From: Deltaproteobacteria bacterium
GTDB lineage: Bacteria; Myxococcota_A; UBA9160; UBA4427
NCBI GenBank assembly: GCA_011051925.1
Contig: DRKE01000512.1
Location: forward strand, 1 to 6,068
Length of the DNA: 6,068 nucleotides
Direction of reading: 5' to 3'
The position numbers and the translations under genes are program-made. Shown here in pieces: positions 4,886 through 6,068 of this stretch. Under the pieces are notes generated by a model. It saw nothing but the letters and a program-made list of their open reading frames with translations. It did no database searches and was not told where the DNA came from. Positions within the stretch are counted from its first letter, which is position 1. Every line of letters begins with the position of its first letter.

Positions 4886-5533
4886 ATGCCCCCCGATCTC
4901 GACCGCCTGCTGGCGCCCGGCCAGAGCGCACTCGTCGTCCTCGAATGCCAGCGTGGCGTGGTCGGAGACCTTTCGGGCCTCCCCGGCCTCGCGGAGCAGG
5001 CGCAGAAGGGCATGATCCCCGTGGTCGCGGAACTCGTTCGCACGGCCCGGTCGGTCGGCGTGCCCGTGATCCATGGAACGGCATTGAGGCGCCGCGATGG
5101 CCTCGGCGCCAACAGGAATGCCCGCCTTTTCCGCCACATGGAAAAGGTCGAGCACCCGCTCTATCCGGAGAGCGAGGCCGCCGAGATCGTACCCGAGATC
5201 CCCGTCGCCGAGAGCGACCTCGTGCTGCCCCGCCTCCACGGGCTCTCCCCCTTCCAGGGCACGGAACTCGATTCCATCCTCCGCAACCTCGGAATCGGGA
5301 CCGTGATCGGCGTGGGCGTGTCGGTCAATGTCGCCGTCCAGAATTTCGCCTTCGATGCGGTCAATGCGGCCTATCAGGTCGTGATCCCGCGCGACGGCGT
5401 GGCGGGCTTCCCTGAAAGCTACAAGGAAGCGGTCTTCGAACACACGCTCGCGGCGATCACGACCCTCGTCCAGTCGGACGCCATCCTGGCTGCCTGGCGA
5501 CGAGCCGGGCCGGAGCCGGCAGGATCACGATGA
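4886..5533 (+). CDS. Isochorismatase-fold (cysteine-hydrolase-like) protein lacking the canonical triad
   Basis: This is a 215-aa single-domain protein of the isochorismatase-like hydrolase superfamily. The fold is shown by the first strand ALVVLECQRG (15-24), the VGVPVIHG strand (57-64), the LSPFQGTELDSIL segment (120-132) where members usually have SAFxGTxL, and the TVIGVGVSVNVAV strand-turn (139-151). Canonical members use Asp, Lys and Cys. Here the Asp of the DMQ motif is E20, the Lys is R116 (LPRLHG), and the nucleophilic Cys of the TNxCV turn is A150. I recall similar ECQRG and GVSxNVG-type sequences in actinobacteria, so the loss is probably a subfamily trait rather than decay, but this is from memory. 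The reaction is unknown; a Cys-dependent amidase or isochorismatase activity is unlikely as written. C21, next to the Asp position, is the only cysteine. It follows the crotonase by 47 bp and its stop overlaps the next start. Confidence 0.85.
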   Translation: MPPDLDRLLAPGQSALVVLECQRGVVGDLSGLPGLAEQAQKGMIPVVAELVRTARSVGVPVIHGTALRRRDGLGANRNARLFRHMEKVEHPLYPESEAAEIVPEIPVAESDLVLPRLHGLSPFQGTELDSILRNLGIGTVIGVGVSVNVAVQNFAFDAVNAAYQVVIPRDGVAGFPESYKEAVFEHTLAAITTLVQSDAILAAWRRAGPEPAGSR

Positions 5534-6068
5534 ACTTCGTTCGCCCGCCCCTTCCGGATCCTCCGCGTTCCCGCGCGAGTCGCGCTTCGCCACATTCCGG
5601 ACGTCGCCGATCGGCCGCCTTCCCTTCCCGAGTCGGGATCCATTTCGCGATCGCGTCCATGGCTCTTGTCGCGTCCGTGCCGGGCTCTGCGCGGGATCCC
5701 GCGATTCCTCCGCGCCCTCGGGAACTCGTCGCCGGGCAGATCACGGAGGGGAATTTCGAGACCCGACGTGTCGGCGGACCGGATTCGGACGGAGGAATCG
5801 GGGACTGGTTCCTGGGCAACGGCACACTCTGTGCGATCGTCTCGAGTCCCGATCACGAAAGCGCCTTGACGCCCCAGGGCGGCGTCCTGATCGACCTCGG
5901 CCACTGCGGGGCCCAGAACGATCAATGGACCGTCCTCCAACCCCTCATGAACCTCAACCAGCACGAGGTCATCCCCGTCAAGGAGATCTCGGCCCGCGTG
6001 GAACGCGATCGCGCCTCGATCCGGACCCGCGCGGTCCATCAGGGGATCGAGTTTCTCACGACCTACAG
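5530..6068 (+). CDS. Exported protein of unknown function, 3'-truncated by window edge
   Basis: I do not recognise this protein. The frame is open from ATG 5530 to the window end (179 codons). It overlaps the preceding stop as ATGA, with AGGA 5 nt upstream, so translational coupling is likely. The N-terminus is Pro- and Arg-rich for about 36 residues, including RRR at 25-27, and is followed by a hydrophobic stretch (about 36-51) and a plausible signal-peptidase site after GSA (52-54). This suggests export with an unusually long n-region. RRRSAAF is too poor a match to call a Tat signal. The mature part begins with ELVAGQITEGNFETRR (65-80) and continues as a soluble, Gly/Asp-rich domain with GIGDWFLGNGTLCAIV (89-104) and GGVLIDLGHCG (118-128), probably beta-rich. 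The only other in-frame ATG, at 5659, would cut the signal short. An exported product in an acyl-CoA operon is odd; it may bind or process the substrate outside the cytoplasm. Confidence 0.7.
   Translation, partial: MNFVRPPLPDPPRSRASRASPHSGRRRSAAFPSRVGIHFAIASMALVASVPGSARDPAIPPRPRELVAGQITEGNFETRRVGGPDSDGGIGDWFLGNGTLCAIVSSPDHESALTPQGGVLIDLGHCGAQNDQWTVLQPLMNLNQHEVIPVKEISARVERDRASIRTRAVHQGIEFLTTY

Overview
The window is a GC-rich, densely coding stretch from a bacterium, devoted almost entirely to acyl-CoA chemistry. Strong G/C preference at third codon positions, short intergenic gaps and many crotonase paralogues suggest an uncultured Myxococcota/Binatota-like proteobacterial relative or an actinobacterium. 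The long Arg-rich signal-type N-terminus in the last gene leans towards a diderm. No marker gene fixes the taxonomy, so this is only an inference. I see no mobile elements, CRISPR arrays, tRNA or rRNA genes.

Layout. (1) Bases 2-1156 (+) hold the 3' three quarters of an acyl-CoA carboxylase beta (carboxyltransferase) subunit, truncated by the window edge. (2) It converges on a two-gene minus-strand unit, read 2931 to 1233. The first gene encodes a crotonase with both classical catalytic glutamates. The second encodes a crotonase that has lost both and keeps only an Asp seen in isomerase-type members. The convergent gap holds several hairpins. (3) A 181-bp divergent intergenic region (2932-3112) is the only obvious control region. 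(4) A plus-strand operon follows: a short-chain dehydrogenase of the mitochondrial/peroxisomal 2,4-dienoyl-CoA reductase type (3113-4000), a third crotonase with both glutamates (4029-4838), an isochorismatase-fold protein lacking the canonical catalytic residues (4886-5533), and, overlapping its stop by four bases, an exported protein I do not recognise (5530 to the window end).

How the genes may work together (inference). A dienoyl-CoA reductase of this type would give a 3-enoyl-CoA. A delta3-delta2 enoyl-CoA isomerase would move that double bond to C2, and a hydratase would continue beta-oxidation. Candidates for all three steps lie side by side around one divergent control region. The neighbouring biotin-dependent carboxyltransferase recalls acyclic-terpenoid (Atu) and leucine (Liu) catabolic clusters, so the substrate may be an unsaturated or branched acyl chain rather than an ordinary fatty acid. 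The substrate cannot be read from the sequence.

The items most worth following up are the dienoyl-reductase active site (no YxxxK motif; Tyr and Lys 15 residues apart), the isochorismatase-like protein with E/R/A in place of D/K/C, the double Shine-Dalgarno repeat inside a potential stem-loop before the 2069 start, and the 11-bp tandem repeat in the leader of the plus-strand operon, part of which recurs before the isochorismatase-like gene.
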